A stretch of 64,000 nt of DNA from Platerodrilus igneus (taxonomy: Eukaryota; Arthropoda; Insecta; Coleoptera; Lycidae): assembly GCA_036346225.1 (NCBI GenBank), contig JARFIW010001111.1, positions 1,550,001-1,614,000 on the forward strand. The letters run 5' to 3'. Of the stretch, positions 63,963 to 64,000 are shown in pieces (within the stretch, counting starts at the first letter, position 1; the number at the start of each line of letters is the position of its first letter). The translations under genes were made by a program, and so were the position numbers. Below the pieces are notes generated by a model. It worked only from the letters and a program-made list of their open reading frames with translations. It ran no database searches and was not told the origin of the DNA.

Positions 63963-64000
63963 CAAATACCACGCCCCTGTTTGTACGGTTTCAAGAATAA

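Larger units (their letters stand above)
59014..64000 (-). mobile_element. Second Polinton, chimeric, right end outside the window
   Basis: Begins AGTAGACTATTATTGGG, a diverged version of the first Polinton's terminus, with the shared inner words CCACC(T/A)CATTT and CACATCTGGACCAAA. Two 340-bp arm units follow (59097-59700), then a PolB N-terminal fragment on the minus strand, then from ~61186 a near-identical copy of the first Polinton's 39640-42460 region. Removing gypsy-3 does not make the gene order match the first element, so the element is rearranged. Confidence 0.8.

Overview
The window looks like AT-rich arthropod (probably insect) nuclear DNA made almost entirely of mobile elements nested in one another. 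The evidence is eukaryote-specific: Ty3/gypsy elements including an errantivirus-like one, a Polinton/Maverick DNA transposon, mariner and pogo transposase relics, LINE pieces, tRNA-derived SINEs and GT-AG introns. I see no host single-copy gene that I can name. Several indels between near-identical copies fall in homopolymers, so some apparent frameshifts may be assembly errors rather than biology.

Layout, left to right. 1-1960: LINE fragments (+). 1967-17280: a minus-strand Ty3/gypsy element ('macro-gypsy' copy A). Its pol polyprotein carries a TARG1/OARD1-like macro domain and a CCCH zinc finger after the integrase. It is split by a complete 10-kb Ty3/gypsy element ('gypsy-2', 2794-12791, two 787-bp LTRs, target duplication ACCAT). 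17283-22728: mariner relic, another gypsy pol fragment, a solo LTR of the macro-gypsy (target duplication ATAC), a pogo-like relic and a SINE. 22729-24649 plus 54836-~55430: a second macro-gypsy (copy B), interrupted in its integrase by a Polinton.

The Polinton (24650-54835) has 385-bp terminal inverted repeats beginning AG, and a 6-bp target duplication (TATAGC; the left copy carries one extra A). Its genes on the minus strand are: an uncharacterised ~160-aa protein, a retroviral-type integrase with chromodomain, a fibre-like protein, a DUF8207-like protein, a pipsqueak-HTH/packaging ATPase fusion, a double jelly-roll major capsid protein, a minor capsid (penton) protein with a candidate -1 frameshift site, an adenain-type protease, a phospholipase A2/core-like protein and an uncharacterised virion-region protein. 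A short intergenic region with a TATA-Inr promoter then leads to protein-primed-type DNA polymerase B on the plus strand, with two very small introns. The Polinton was itself invaded by an errantivirus-like element ('gypsy-3', 29809-38832, target duplication CGCG) and by a gag-only LTR element (49141-54450). Without them it is about 16 kb, normal for a Polinton.

55430-59013 holds a 106-bp satellite, tRNA-derived sequences and two unrecognised ORFs. 59014 to the right edge is a second, chimeric Polinton. Its diverged end and truncated PolB N-terminus are joined at ~61186 to a nearly identical copy of the first Polinton's ATPase-MCP-penton-protease block, which runs off the window.

How the genes would work together: the Polinton has both transposition functions (PolB, integrase) and a virion module (ATPase, two capsid proteins, maturation protease, PLA2-like core protein), the usual virus-transposon hybrid plan. 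In this copy most genes carry stops or frameshifts, so I regard it as a recently inactivated copy.
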